Assembly: GCF_002025705.1 (NCBI RefSeq)
Contig: NZ_CP018846.1
Span: forward strand, 1,107,501-1,171,500
Length of the DNA: 64,000 bases
Direction: 5' to 3'
From: Pseudomonas putida
GTDB lineage: Bacteria > Pseudomonadota > Gammaproteobacteria > Pseudomonadales > Pseudomonadaceae
The position numbers and the translations under genes were made by a program. The notes under the pieces are model-generated. The model saw nothing but the letters and a program-made list of their open reading frames with translations, made no database searches and was not told the DNA's origin. This document shows positions 48,399 to 58,045 of the stretch, one piece after another (position 1 is the first letter of the stretch; each line of letters begins with the position of its first letter).

Positions 48399-49480
48399 TC
48401 GAGTTCATTGACCTGAAAAAGCAGCAATCACGAATCAAGGGTAACCTTGATGAGGCTATTCAGCGAGTGCTAAGTCACGGCCAGTACATCTTAGGGCCAG
48501 AAGTGTCGGAGCTCGAGGAGAGGCTTGCGTCTTTCGTTGGTGTTAAGCACTGCATTACGTGTGCCAATGGAACTGATGCTCTTCAAATTGCTCTCATGGC
48601 CTTAGGCGTAAAAGCTGGCGATGAGGTTATAACTCCCGGATTTAGCTACATCGCTACCGCCGAGGCCGCTGCGGTGCTTGGCGCCAAAGCCGTATACGTT
48701 GATATCGACCCTAAGACTTTCAATATGGATCCGGGCCTGTTGGAGGCGCGGATCACGGAAAAAACCAAAGCAATCATTCCTGTCTCCCTGTACGGTCAAT
48801 GTGCAGATTTTGACAAGATTAACGCGATTGCGAACAAGCACAAGATTCCTGTTATCGAGGATGCAGCCCAGAGTTTCGGTGCGGTTTATAAAGGTAGACG
48901 CTCCTGCAGTCTTAGTACTGTAGCTTGTACGAGTTTCTTTCCGAGTAAGCCACTGGGTTGCTATGGTGACGGTGGTGCTATGTTCACTGATGATGATGAT
49001 ATTGCACTGGCTTTGCGGCAAATTGCGCGGCACGGGCAGGATCGTCGATATCATCACGTTCGGGTAGGTATGAATAGCCGTTTGGATACGCTCCAGGCAG
49101 CGATTATCTTGCAAAAATTAACTATTTTCGACGAGGAGATCTCTCTTCGTCAGAAAGTTGCTGGTCTATACGCAACGAAATTGAAGGGCTTGGGCTTGCT
49201 AAGCCTGCCTTACATAGAGGAGCACTCTACTAGTGTGTATGCTCAATATACAGTAAGGGTTGCTGATCGCCCTTCGGTGCAGGAAAAGCTAAGCGCTGAA
49301 GGAATTCCTAGTGTGGTTCACTACCCCATCCCCCTAAATAAACAGCCAGCTGTGGCGGATGAAAACTCCGTTTTGGATGTGGGTGACGAAGTTGCTGGTC
49401 AAGTTCTAAGTTTGCCCATGCATCCGTATCTCACGGAGCAAGAGATCAACCTTGTCGCTGCAGCCCTTGAGAAATGCTGA
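48395..49480 (+). CDS. wbpE: UDP-2-acetamido-3-keto-glucuronate aminotransferase WbpE
   Basis: This 361-residue DegT/DnrJ/EryC1-type PLP aminotransferase adds the 3-amino group with glutamate as donor. The PLP Lys185 lies in [14 protein letters not shown], the position known for Wbp[11 protein letters not shown] (phosphate clamp) and EDAAQSFGA (Asp for the pyridine nitrogen) are present. The ATG at 48395 overlaps wbpD (ATGA), and the gene overlaps the flippase by seven bases. Confidence 0.93.
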   Translation: MIEFIDLKKQQSRIKGNLDEAIQRVLSHGQYILGPEVSELEERLASFVGVKHCITCANGTDALQIALMALGVKAGDEVITPGFSYIATAEAAAVLGAKAVYVDIDPKTFNMDPGLLEARITEKTKAIIPVSLYGQCADFDKINAIANKHKIPVIEDAAQSFGAVYKGRRSCSLSTVACTSFFPSKPLGCYGDGGAMFTDDDDIALALRQIARHGQDRRYHHVRVGMNSRLDTLQAAIILQKLTIFDEEISLRQKVAGLYATKLKGLGLLSLPYIEEHSTSVYAQYTVRVADRPSVQEKLSAEGIPSVVHYPIPLNKQPAVADENSVLDVGDEVAGQVLSLPMHPYLTEQEINLVAAALEKC

Positions 49481-50718
49481 CTCGAATATACTCGAAATTC
49501 AATACTGGATTTGCCCGCGCCGTGGTTTTGGTGGCGGGCGGGGCCTTTGTGTCTCAAGGAATCATAGTTGCTGTCACGCCGATCCTGACGCGATTATTTA
49601 GTCCAGAAAGCTTTGGAGTGCTAGCGGCGTTCACATCGGCCCTAACGATATTGATATCGCTTGCATCGTTAAAGTTTGAGTTGGCCATTCCTCAAGTAAA
49701 ATTTGAAAAGCAAGCCTTTGAAGTGGCGGTGCTATCTTTTTATATCCTTGGCGGATTGGCAATGGCGTCGATGGCTCTGCTGGGGGGGGCTTGGTTGTTG
49801 GTTCCGGGCTCTCTCCACGGTTATTATTGGCTGGTTCCTCCCGGTTTATTGTTTGCCGGTGCATTTCAGATTGCGACTTACATCGCTATCAGAAATAAAG
49901 ATTTTAAAGGGCTGACCAGCGCCAATATTCAGCGTAGTGTAGTTCAATCTATTCTGCAGGTGGCAGCTGGGCTATTGTCGCTAGGCGGTTTTGCATTAGT
50001 TATTGGGTATGTAATTAGTCAAGCTGCCGCTGGCTTGGGGATTATTAGCAGGGCCTTTAAGGGGCGTAGTGCTCCAAGCAGGCTCAGGCTGTTAGCGCTT
50101 GCAAAAAAGTACAAAAATTTTCCGCTTTTGGCCGCGCCTGCAGCCATGCTGAATGCAATGGCGCTAAATATCTCCCCATTCGTAATCATCTACGCGTTCG
50201 GTATGCATGAAGCAGGCCTGTTTGCGCTTGCACAACGAGCAATGGGCGTGCCTATGGCGTTTTTGGGGACAGCAATTGCGAATGTGTACTTGTCTGAAAT
50301 ACCAAGGGTTGTCGAGGCCTCCAGGTCGGATGCCCTTAGCTTCTACAAGCGGTCATTAAGAAACCTGACGATTGCAGGCTTGCCTGTGGTTATTTTGGCG
50401 GCAGTGGTTCTTTATTTTGCAGTTGATATGATCTTCGGTGCGGAGTGGTCAGAGGCATCGGGGATCATGCTCGTGCTGGTTCCTATGTTTTTCGGGCAGT
50501 TTGTGGTTTCACCGCTAAGCCAAACGTTGAATGTTATTCAACGGCAAGATGTTCAATTGAAATGGGACCTTGCTAGGCTCATCGTGCCAAATTCTGGCTT
50601 GCTGGTATCTGCTGTTTCAGGCGCAAGCTTTGCCATGAGTATGTTGGTGTTTAGTGTGCTGATGTTTATCATGTATGCAGTCAATGTTCTTGTGACGTTG
50701 CGGGTTTTGAAAGATTAA
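49474..50718 (+). CDS. wzx: O-unit flippase (Wzx-like)
   Basis: This 414-residue membrane protein has about 12 hydrophobic helices and the MATE/polysaccharide-flippase look (ARAVVLVAGGAFVSQGIIVAVTPILTRLFSPESFG at the start). It should move lipid-linked O-units to the periplasmic face. Flippases are poorly conserved; the call rests on topology and place. It overlaps wbpE. Its GC content is clearly lower than that of the flanking core genes, as is common for Wzx. Confidence 0.8.
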   Translation: MLTRIYSKFNTGFARAVVLVAGGAFVSQGIIVAVTPILTRLFSPESFGVLAAFTSALTILISLASLKFELAIPQVKFEKQAFEVAVLSFYILGGLAMASMALLGGAWLLVPGSLHGYYWLVPPGLLFAGAFQIATYIAIRNKDFKGLTSANIQRSVVQSILQVAAGLLSLGGFALVIGYVISQAAAGLGIISRAFKGRSAPSRLRLLALAKKYKNFPLLAAPAAMLNAMALNISPFVIIYAFGMHEAGLFALAQRAMGVPMAFLGTAIANVYLSEIPRVVEASRSDALSFYKRSLRNLTIAGLPVVILAAVVLYFAVDMIFGAEWSEASGIMLVLVPMFFGQFVVSPLSQTLNVIQRQDVQLKWDLARLIVPNSGLLVSAVSGASFAMSMLVFSVLMFIMYAVNVLVTLRVLKD

Positions 50719-50751
50719 AAAATGGATTGAGTTTTGGGGGCTGTATAAAAA

Positions 50752-51819
50752 ATGAAAGTATTCACTGTCGTAGGCGCAAGGCCACAATTTATCAAGGCTG
50801 CTGTTGTGTCGAGAGCTCTCGCCGAGGCAGATTTTCCGGTTAGAGAAATTTTGGTTCATACAGGGCAACATTATGACAATAATATGTCGGATGTGTTTTT
50901 CGATGAATTGAGCATTCCGAAGCCGGATTACAATCTGGGTCTCGGTGGTGGCACCCATGGGCAGAACACAGGCAAGATGATCGAGGGCCTTGAAGCTCTA
51001 ATGCTCAAGGAGCAGCCGGACTGGGTGCTTGTCTATGGGGATACTGATAGTACCCTTGCAGGTTCTATTGCTGCCGCTAAGTTGCACATACCCATCGCAC
51101 ACGTCGAAGCGGGGCTGCGTTCGTTCAATCGTGTAATGCCTGAGGAGATCAATCGGGTTTTAACGGATCACGTTTCTAGCGCACTCTTCGCACCGACTGT
51201 AGTTGCCAAGCTAAACCTGGAGCGCGAAGGTATTAGTGCGGACAAGATTCATGTCGTTGGTGATGTGATGTGTGATGCGACTGCCTTCTACAAGAGCAAG
51301 GCCGAAAAGCCAAGCTGGTTTGAGGCGCTCAATCTCGCAGAGCATGAATTTATTCTTTGTACAATCCATCGCGCCGAGAATACAGATTCAGAGGTGCGCC
51401 TTAGAAATATTGTGCAAGGGCTTCAGGAATCTCAGTTGCCAATCATTTTGCCTCTCCATCCGAGAACGCGTAAAAAAATGAAAGATCTGGGAATTGCTTT
51501 CTCAGGCAATATTCATGTCGTGGACCCGCTGGGATACCTCGAGATGAATTGGCTAGAGTCCAGATGCAAGATGATTGCAACCGATTCAGGTGGGGTGCAA
51601 AAAGAGGCGTACTTCCATGGAAAATTCTGCGTCACCCTGAGGGATGAGACCGAATGGGTGGAGCTTACTGAAAAGGGAGTAAACGTGCTTGTAGGCGCTT
51701 CCGCAGAAAAAATCGCTGCAGCACTTCGATCAAATGTTGATCATGATTTTGGTGAAGATTTGTATGGGAATGGTCAAGCAGCGGGCAACATTGTTCAGGT
51801 GCTGAAAAAGTTGGCTTGA
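50752..51819 (+). CDS. wbpI: UDP-2,3-diacetamido-glucuronate 2-epimerase WbpI
   Basis: This 355-residue non-hydrolysing UDP-sugar 2-epimerase turns UDP-GlcNAc(3NAc)A into UDP-ManNAc(3NAc)A, the last step of this sugar pathway. Typical motifs are GARPQFIKAA, GDTDSTLAG, HVEAGLRSFNRVMPEE, TIHRAENT and TDSGGVQKEAY. WecB-type epimerases of plain UDP-GlcNAc look alike, but the neighbours wbpA-B-D-E indicate the diacetamido substrate. The ribosome site before 50752 is weak. Confidence 0.9.
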   Translation: MKVFTVVGARPQFIKAAVVSRALAEADFPVREILVHTGQHYDNNMSDVFFDELSIPKPDYNLGLGGGTHGQNTGKMIEGLEALMLKEQPDWVLVYGDTDSTLAGSIAAAKLHIPIAHVEAGLRSFNRVMPEEINRVLTDHVSSALFAPTVVAKLNLEREGISADKIHVVGDVMCDATAFYKSKAEKPSWFEALNLAEHEFILCTIHRAENTDSEVRLRNIVQGLQESQLPIILPLHPRTRKKMKDLGIAFSGNIHVVDPLGYLEMNWLESRCKMIATDSGGVQKEAYFHGKFCVTLRDETEWVELTEKGVNVLVGASAEKIAAALRSNVDHDFGEDLYGNGQAAGNIVQVLKKLA

Positions 51820-51850
51820 TTCAGAATTTAGCGATACTTAATGTGCAAGG

Positions 51851-53137
51851 GTGAGTCAATTGTATAGAGGTCTGGGTGCAAAATTATTCTCCCCGCGATT
51901 CGGGTTTTACCTGTTCGTGTGTGCCGTAGGGTTTACCTACGGCATATTGCCATTTTTCTTGTATTCTTACGGAGGGGTGAGTGAGTATTTTTTGAAGCTT
52001 TCGCTTCTTACTGCCGTGGCTATAATAAGCCTTTTTGTAGGTTTCAAGCTTTCTGTGCTTGACGGGCAATTCGTGCCTGGGGCGCCGAGAGTTATTTTGT
52101 CGAGTGGGCTATTTAATTTTGTTGTATGGGCTTTCTTTTTCGTATTTGCTTTTTATACGTTTTACACTGCGCCTTCCATACCGTTGCTGAGTGCAATTCA
52201 GGGTGCAGGTGCTGATGATCTTAGTCAGCAGCGGGGGGACTTTTTCAAGGGGCGGAGTGGTTTTGAATCCGCCTTGCTGTATTTGAGCACTATTTTCACA
52301 ACCGTGTTGATTCCATACAGTTTGGTGCTGATGTTTCTCAAGAGATCAGCGCTCAGGTATCCGTTACTTTTAGTGGCGTTCGTTTTCTGTATCAGCTTTT
52401 TGCAGAAGTCGCTTTTTTTGAATGTGTTCATGCCCGTCATGGTCTGCTTTGCTTTATCGGGTAGGTTGTCGTTCAAAGCGTTGATAACATGCATGGCTCT
52501 AGCGGTATTGGTATTGTTGGCCGCAGTCTTTATATCTCTGGGTGGTGGGGATAGCGGTGGCGCAGTTGCAGAGAGCACGCCGTTGGCAGAGTATTTTTCC
52601 GCTACCTATTTACCGTCCGGGGGAGGGGATTATTTTCTCTGGCGCGCTTTCGCCGTTCCGCTATTCACGGCGACAGATACATTGCAGGTTCACGCTGACA
52701 TTTTTAATGGCGAATACCTGATGGGGGCGACTAGCCTTCTTCTTTCTCTTCTCACCGGTGCTGAGCGAATTAATATCGAGCGCTATGTGTTCCAGCACCA
52801 GTTTGGCAGTTGGAATGAGATTGCCAATGCTAATGCTGTATTCATCACCGATGCGTTTGTTAATTTTGGCTGGCTGGGGGTGATACTTTTCAGCGTGGTG
52901 ATCGGGCAGGTGTTCAGGTGGTTTAGGCTATCTGGCGACATAGCATTTAAGTCGTTGTGGCCGGTGTTCGCGTTTACCTTGTTTTCCGCGTCGCTGATAG
53001 GTATGCTTATAAGTAACGGCTTTGTGTACATGTTGTTACATGCTTTGTTGATTCGGGTTAGCCTGGGCGCAGGGGATAGAGCTATTGCTGGCGAGCAAGT
53101 CGATTCGTCAAGTGTGCAAAAGGTGCATGTAGAATGA
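51851..53137 (+). CDS. wzy: O-antigen polymerase (Wzy-like)
   Basis: This 428-residue protein has about 11 hydrophobic helices, and a large loop about residues 235-290 faces the periplasm, a layout that fits Wzy. No conserved catalytic motif is expected, so the call rests on topology, length and place between wbpI and a glycosyltransferase. The GTG at 51851 directly abuts AAGG, which is too close; TTG at 51860, with the same AAGG nine bases upstream, is the better start by spacing and gives 425 residues. GC content is low. The stop overlaps the next gene. Confidence 0.75.
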   Translation: MSQLYRGLGAKLFSPRFGFYLFVCAVGFTYGILPFFLYSYGGVSEYFLKLSLLTAVAIISLFVGFKLSVLDGQFVPGAPRVILSSGLFNFVVWAFFFVFAFYTFYTAPSIPLLSAIQGAGADDLSQQRGDFFKGRSGFESALLYLSTIFTTVLIPYSLVLMFLKRSALRYPLLLVAFVFCISFLQKSLFLNVFMPVMVCFALSGRLSFKALITCMALAVLVLLAAVFISLGGGDSGGAVAESTPLAEYFSATYLPSGGGDYFLWRAFAVPLFTATDTLQVHADIFNGEYLMGATSLLLSLLTGAERINIERYVFQHQFGSWNEIANANAVFITDAFVNFGWLGVILFSVVIGQVFRWFRLSGDIAFKSLWPVFAFTLFSASLIGMLISNGFVYMLLHALLIRVSLGAGDRAIAGEQVDSSSVQKVHVE

Positions 53138-54423
53138 ATATTGTTTTTTTGGTTCATTATTTTCCGCCGGTGAATAGCTCTGGTGCGAAACGCGTAGAGG
53201 CGATCTCGAAGTATCTTGCGGCTGATGGGCACGATGTTACGGTTATTACCACGAGTAAAACTGCCTCCGATGGTCGCTTTACTGAAGTTTACCCGAAAGG
53301 TGTTCGTGTTTTAGAGCTTGATTCTTTCGGTCGCTTGCAGAGCTCTCAAGAGTCGTCGGGCGTTTTCGAGCCGATGTATACAGAGCGGCCTTCTTTGAAG
53401 CGGCGGGTGAAAGACGTTGTTTTGAACCTGTTCGGCCAAGTGCCGGATCCTCGGCTGCCATTCGCAATTTCGTTCGCCAGCCCTTGGATGAATTCGAGTG
53501 TCAAGGATGCTCTGAGCAAGGCGGATGTTGTTATTGGGTCCGCGCCTCCGTGGCCAATGTTGCTCGCTGCGGTTATTTGCAAGAAGCGGTTTAAAGTCCC
53601 TTGTGTTCTTGATTATCGTGATCACTTTAGCGAGTGCCACGAGATGCCAGGGGGGGTATTTGCTAAATGGTTGGAGCTCAAAATAGACCGTTGGTTAGTT
53701 GGCTGTGCCAATCAACTGGTAACTATTTCTGAGCCGATGAGTTCGTACTATCGAACCATGTCGCAAAACGTGGCGACGATCATGAATGGCTACGACCATG
53801 AAGTTCTCGATGCGGCCAGACTTCAAGCCAGGGCCTCAGCCGCCGGAACGGTAGTGCTTCGTTACATGGGTATCGTCTCGCCGGGTCGAGTACCACATAA
53901 TATCATGCAGGCTTTGGTGAAGCTCAAACAAGTTTCGCCAGAGTTGTTTGAGCGCTTTCGCATTGAGTATTACGGGGGGGCGGACTTGATCAAGGATGCT
54001 GTCTCTCGACAGTATCCTACCATTGCGTCGGCATTCTCTTATTATTCAGCAGTTCCTTATCTGGATTCTCTGCGTTTGATTGTCGAGGCGGATTATTTGC
54101 TTTTTGCAGAAACGTCTTCAACCCAGACGTTGAGTGCTCAAGGTATCTTGACTACAAAGCTCTTTGAGTACCTGGGGGCGGGTCGGCCCGTGTTAGGTGA
54201 TATTTCAACTGAAACGCTGGCGGGGTCTTTCCTAAAGCGGGCAGGCGAAGAGAATGTGATTGGTGTTCGCTCGGAAATCTTCTTTGAAAGATTTTGTGAG
54301 GCCGAATTTTATGAGCGTAAACCCAACTCGGTTTCGGAGTTTTCTCAAGGATTATCGCGGCGCTCGCAGGCGACACAGTATGCGGAAGTTATTGGCCAGG
54401 TAAAGGCAAGAGATCACAAATGA
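53134..54423 (+). CDS. GT4-type glycosyltransferase
   Basis: This 429-residue protein has a GT-B fold: an N-terminal acceptor part (VHYFPPVNSSGAKRVEAISKYL) and a C-terminal donor part with YMGIVSPGRVPHN and LTTKLFEYLGAGRPVLGDI (GT4 family EX7E-like region). It probably adds ManNAc3NAcA or its amidino form to the lipid-linked chain, like WbpH or WbpJ of O5, but which one it matches is not clear. It overlaps both neighbours by four bases. It is the only transferase in the left half of the locus. Confidence 0.82.
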   Translation: MNIVFLVHYFPPVNSSGAKRVEAISKYLAADGHDVTVITTSKTASDGRFTEVYPKGVRVLELDSFGRLQSSQESSGVFEPMYTERPSLKRRVKDVVLNLFGQVPDPRLPFAISFASPWMNSSVKDALSKADVVIGSAPPWPMLLAAVICKKRFKVPCVLDYRDHFSECHEMPGGVFAKWLELKIDRWLVGCANQLVTISEPMSSYYRTMSQNVATIMNGYDHEVLDAARLQARASAAGTVVLRYMGIVSPGRVPHNIMQALVKLKQVSPELFERFRIEYYGGADLIKDAVSRQYPTIASAFSYYSAVPYLDSLRLIVEADYLLFAETSSTQTLSAQGILTTKLFEYLGAGRPVLGDISTETLAGSFLKRAGEENVIGVRSEIFFERFCEAEFYERKPNSVSEFSQGLSRRSQATQYAEVIGQVKARDHK

Positions 54424-55568
54424 ACATGAAGAACCCAAATTATAAAATTTGCACGTCTTGCATCATGGATACTTCGGATCCAAATATCTCTTTTGATGCT
54501 CAAGGTGTTTGCGAGTATTGCAACAACTTCAACAATAATATCAAGCCTAACTGGGACACTGGCTCGGCGGGTGAAGCCGAGTTGATGAAAATCGCTCAGA
54601 AAATCAAGGCTGACGGCAAGGGGCGCGATTACGATTGCATCATCGGTCTGAGCGGCGGTCTTGACAGTTCCTACCTGGCTTATGTCGCCAAGGAAAAAAT
54701 GGGTTTGCGGCCCCTGCTATTCCATGTCGACGCAGGGTGGAATACCGATCAGGCAGTCGGCAATATCGAGCGTCTGGTTGACGGCTTGGGTCTCGAGCTT
54801 TTTACCGATGTTATCAACTGGGAAGAGATGAAAAGCCTGCAAGTGGCCTTCCTCAAGGCGCAGGTGCCGGACCAGGATATCCCGCAAGATACCGCGTTTT
54901 TCTCTGGCCTTTACAAATTTGCCAAAGCGAACAAGATCAAATATGTGCTAACCGGTGGCAATTACTCGACGGAGTGCTGCCGGGAGCCCGAAGAGTGGGG
55001 CGCCTACCCGGGTATCGACACAACCCTGATCAATGACATTCACGGCAAGTTCGGCAAGCGCAAGCTCAAGTCGTTCCCGTTGGTGGATGTTCTCTCGTAC
55101 AAGATCTACTACCGCTATGTTCTGGGTATGCAAGTTGTCCGGCCATTGAACCATGTTCCGTACGTCAAGCATGAAGCTGAAGCGACGCTGGAGCGCCTGT
55201 TCGGCTGGAAGCGATTCCAGCACAAGCATCACGAGTCCCGGTTCACTCGTTTCTACGAAGACTACTGGATGCCACGCAAATTCGGTTACGAGAAGCGACG
55301 TGCGCATTTCTCCAGCCTGATCATGACCGGGCAGATGACACGCGAAGCAGCACTTGAGCGCATCGCCAAGCCTGAGCTGGACGAAAATTTCCTCAAGTCT
55401 GAGTTCGAGTATGTGGCTCACAAGCTTGACTTGACTGTGCCCGAGCTTCAGGGCATTTTCGAGGGTCAGAACAAGACCTTCCATGACTACAAAAACAAGC
55501 GTTTCTTGATCGGTATTGGCGCTCGCGTGCTCAGTGCAATCGGGCTGGAGAGAAGGCTGTTCAGATGA
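54420..55568 (+). CDS. wbpG: N-acetyl sugar amidotransferase WbpG
   Basis: This 382-residue ATP-pyrophosphatase-type enzyme amidinates an N-acetyl group of the diacetamido-mannuronic acid, using ammonia from HisH/HisF. Cys pairs near the N-terminus (CTSCIMD; CEYC) suggest a zinc site. The PP-loop is GLSGGLDSSYLAY (about residues 77-90), and TGGNYSTECCRE is typical of the family. The first 120 bases are 35% GC (42 of 120, counted), and the next 120 are 57% (68 of 120), a sharp change inside the gene. It overlaps the GT4 and hisH genes by four bases. Confidence 0.9.
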   Translation: MNMKNPNYKICTSCIMDTSDPNISFDAQGVCEYCNNFNNNIKPNWDTGSAGEAELMKIAQKIKADGKGRDYDCIIGLSGGLDSSYLAYVAKEKMGLRPLLFHVDAGWNTDQAVGNIERLVDGLGLELFTDVINWEEMKSLQVAFLKAQVPDQDIPQDTAFFSGLYKFAKANKIKYVLTGGNYSTECCREPEEWGAYPGIDTTLINDIHGKFGKRKLKSFPLVDVLSYKIYYRYVLGMQVVRPLNHVPYVKHEAEATLERLFGWKRFQHKHHESRFTRFYEDYWMPRKFGYEKRRAHFSSLIMTGQMTREAALERIAKPELDENFLKSEFEYVAHKLDLTVPELQGIFEGQNKTFHDYKNKRFLIGIGARVLSAIGLERRLFR

Positions 55569-56179
55569 TTACCATCATTGACTATGGTCTCGGCAATATT
55601 CAGGCCTTCGTGAACGTCTATCGACGCTTGCACATCCCCGTGGCAGTCGCACAGAGCGCTGCGCAGCTGGACGGCGCAACAAAGCTGATCTTGCCCGGGG
55701 TTGGTGCTTTTGACCACGCGATAGAGCGGCTGGATGCTTCGGGCATGCGGCCGACGCTGGATGAGCTGGTGCAAAAGCACAAGGTACCGGTACTCGGTAT
55801 CTGCGTCGGCATGCAGATTCTTGCCAATAGCAGCGACGAGGGCCGGTTACCAGGGTTGGGCTGGGTGCCGGGGCGCGTGCGCTCGTTCAAGTCGGTACCT
55901 GACCTCGCGGAGCTTCCATTGCCTCACATGGGCTGGAATGACGTGGCTGCGCTCAATGAAAACGTTTTGTTCAAGGGCTTCGAAGAGGAGGCGCGCTTTT
56001 ACTTCCTCCATTCGTACTTCTTCGAGTGCGAGCAACAACAGCATCGGGCAGCCATGTCTTCCTATGGCCTGGAGTTCAGCTGTGCCGTACAGGCGGAAAA
56101 CGTCTACGGAGTGCAGTTCCATCCGGAGAAAAGCCATCATTTTGGCGTAGGCCTGTTGAAAAACTTCGCGGAATTGTGA
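55565..56179 (+). CDS. hisH: HisH-type glutamine amidotransferase (O-antigen paralogue)
   Basis: This 204-residue glutaminase frees ammonia from glutamine for amidination with WbpG. The triad is visible: Cys in GICVGMQIL, and His and Glu in HPEKSHHFG. It resembles HisH of histidine synthesis, but no other his gene is near, so it is the O-antigen paralogue (hisH2), as in P. aeruginosa O5. It overlaps wbpG by four bases and is followed by hisF after 14 bases. Confidence 0.88.
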   Translation: MITIIDYGLGNIQAFVNVYRRLHIPVAVAQSAAQLDGATKLILPGVGAFDHAIERLDASGMRPTLDELVQKHKVPVLGICVGMQILANSSDEGRLPGLGWVPGRVRSFKSVPDLAELPLPHMGWNDVAALNENVLFKGFEEEARFYFLHSYFFECEQQQHRAAMSSYGLEFSCAVQAENVYGVQFHPEKSHHFGVGLLKNFAEL

Positions 56180-56193
56180 GCGGAAACTGATAA

Positions 56194-56976
56194 ATGCTAA
56201 GACCCAGGATCATTCCATGCTTGCTCATCCAGGACGGTGGGCTGGTAAAGACGGTTAAGTTCAAGGACCCGAAGTACGTCGGAGATCCCATCAATGCGGT
56301 GAAGATCTTCAATGAAAAGGAAGCCGATGAACTGATCGTCGTCGATATCGACGCAACCGTGCATGGTGTCGAGCCGAATTACACGCAGATAGCCAAGCTG
56401 GCAGCAGAGTGCCGCATGCCGCTTTGCTACGGCGGCGGCATACGCACTGCCGAGCAAGCCAAGAAGATCATCCAGTTGGGGGTCGAGAAGGTCGCCATCA
56501 GTTCGGCAGCTCTCGACAATCCTCGCCTGATTACCCAGATTGCCGAAGAGATCGGCAGCCAAAGTGTGGTCGTGGTGCTTGACCACAAGTCTCGTCTGCT
56601 GAGCAAGACGCAAGAGGTCTGGACCCACAACGGTACGCGCAATACCAAGCGCAGCGTGCTGGAAGTCGCCCAAGAGTTCGAGCAGCTGGGTGCTGGTGAA
56701 ATAGTCCTCAACTCCATCGAAAATGACGGAAAGATGAAGGGTTATGACGTCGAACTGGCAAGCAAGCTTCGCGCTGCAGTTCATATTCCGATCACCATCC
56801 TTGGGGGTGGCGGTTCGCTCGAAGACATGGCTAGCGTAATCAAGGCATGTGGTGTGGTGGGCGTGGCTGCGGGCAGTTTCTTTGTGTTCAAAGGGGCCTA
56901 CCGCGCTGTGTTGATCAGCTATCCAAGTGCTCAGCAGAAAGACGACATCATTTATTCAGCTCTGCGGGCTCGATAA
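56194..56976 (+). CDS. hisF: HisF-type cyclase paralogue (ammonia channel for WbpG)
   Basis: This 260-residue TIM-barrel protein resembles HisF, the synthase subunit that normally closes the imidazole ring. By direct count, catalytic Asp11 of HisF is Leu11 here (IIPCLLIQDG), while Asp130 is kept (VVVLDHK). Loss of Asp11 argues that it does not make imidazole glycerol phosphate but only carries ammonia from HisH to WbpG. The barrel length and YGGGIRT phosphate motif are otherwise normal. It ends 31 bases before wbjB. Confidence 0.9.
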   Translation: MLRPRIIPCLLIQDGGLVKTVKFKDPKYVGDPINAVKIFNEKEADELIVVDIDATVHGVEPNYTQIAKLAAECRMPLCYGGGIRTAEQAKKIIQLGVEKVAISSAALDNPRLITQIAEEIGSQSVVVVLDHKSRLLSKTQEVWTHNGTRNTKRSVLEVAQEFEQLGAGEIVLNSIENDGKMKGYDVELASKLRAAVHIPITILGGGGSLEDMASVIKACGVVGVAAGSFFVFKGAYRAVLISYPSAQQKDDIIYSALRAR

Positions 56977-57007
56977 CTCCTCAGGCGCGTGGCAAGGGTC
57001 AGATCAT

Positions 57008-58042
57008 ATGTTCAAGGGTAAAAAGCTTCTCATCACCGGTGGTACCGGCTCGTTCGGCAATGCTGTGCTCAAGCGGTTTCTTGACAGTGACATCGCGGAG
57101 ATCCGTATTTTCAGCCGTGATGAGAAAAAGCAGGACGACATGCGCAAGCGTTATGACAACGCCAAGCTGAAGTTCTACATCGGTGATGTTCGCGATTATC
57201 AGAGTGTGCTGAACGCTACGCGGGGTGTTGACTACATCTTCCATGCGGCGGCGTTGAAGCAGGTGCCGTCTTGCGAGTTCCACCCCATGGAGGCAGTGAA
57301 GACCAACGTCATCGGCACCGAGAATGTCCTTGAAGCAGCGATTCAAAATGAAGTACGGCGTGTTGTTTGCCTGAGCACCGACAAGGCTGTTTACCCCATC
57401 AATGCCATGGGTATTTCCAAGGCGATGATGGAAAAGGTCATGGTTGCCAAGTCGCGAAACGTCGACGAGGCAAAAACCGTCATTTGCGGAACCCGTTATG
57501 GCAACGTCATGGCGTCCCGCGGTTCGGTGATTCCGTTGTTCATCGATCAGATTCGTGCCGGCAAGGCGCTGTCTATCACTGATCCCAACATGACCCGCTT
57601 CATGATGACCCTGGCTGATGCCGTGGATCTGGTGCTTTACGCTTTCGAGCACGGTAATAACGGCGATCTGTTCGTGCAAAAAGCCCCCGCAGCGACTGTT
57701 CAGACGCTGGCAAAAGCGTTGACCGCGCTGCTGGGGCAGGACCAACACCCGATTCAGGTCATTGGCACGCGCCATGGTGAGAAGCTTTACGAAGCATTGT
57801 TGAGCCGTGAGGAGATGGCATGCGCCGAGGACATGGGGGATTACTTCCGTGTACCACCGGACCTGCGTGACCTCAACTACAGCAAGTTCGTCGAGCAGGG
57901 CGAAGAAAAGATTTCTCACACCGAAGACTACAACTCGCACAATACCGAGCGTCTTGACGTCGCCGGCATGCAGGCACTCCTGCTGAAACTCGAGTTTATC
58001 AAGGCCATCCAGCGTGGCGAGCATGCAACGCCGGAGGAGTGA
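57008..58042 (+). CDS. wbjB: UDP-GlcNAc 4,6-dehydratase/5-epimerase WbjB (FnlA)
   Basis: This 344-residue extended SDR carries out the first step towards UDP-L-FucNAc. It shows the cofactor loop TGGTGSFGNAV and the catalytic stretch TDKAVYPINAMGISK, where Met replaces the usual Tyr of YxxxK; this Met is the rule in CapE-type dehydratases. The start at 57008 (AAGGG ten bases upstream) is preferred over 56927, which lies inside hisF. It heads the wbjB-C-D-E-F order of P. aeruginosa O11. Confidence 0.93.
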   Translation: MFKGKKLLITGGTGSFGNAVLKRFLDSDIAEIRIFSRDEKKQDDMRKRYDNAKLKFYIGDVRDYQSVLNATRGVDYIFHAAALKQVPSCEFHPMEAVKTNVIGTENVLEAAIQNEVRRVVCLSTDKAVYPINAMGISKAMMEKVMVAKSRNVDEAKTVICGTRYGNVMASRGSVIPLFIDQIRAGKALSITDPNMTRFMMTLADAVDLVLYAFEHGNNGDLFVQKAPAATVQTLAKALTALLGQDQHPIQVIGTRHGEKLYEALLSREEMACAEDMGDYFRVPPDLRDLNYSKFVEQGEEKISHTEDYNSHNTERLDVAGMQALLLKLEFIKAIQRGEHATPEE

Positions 58043-58045
58043 TAA

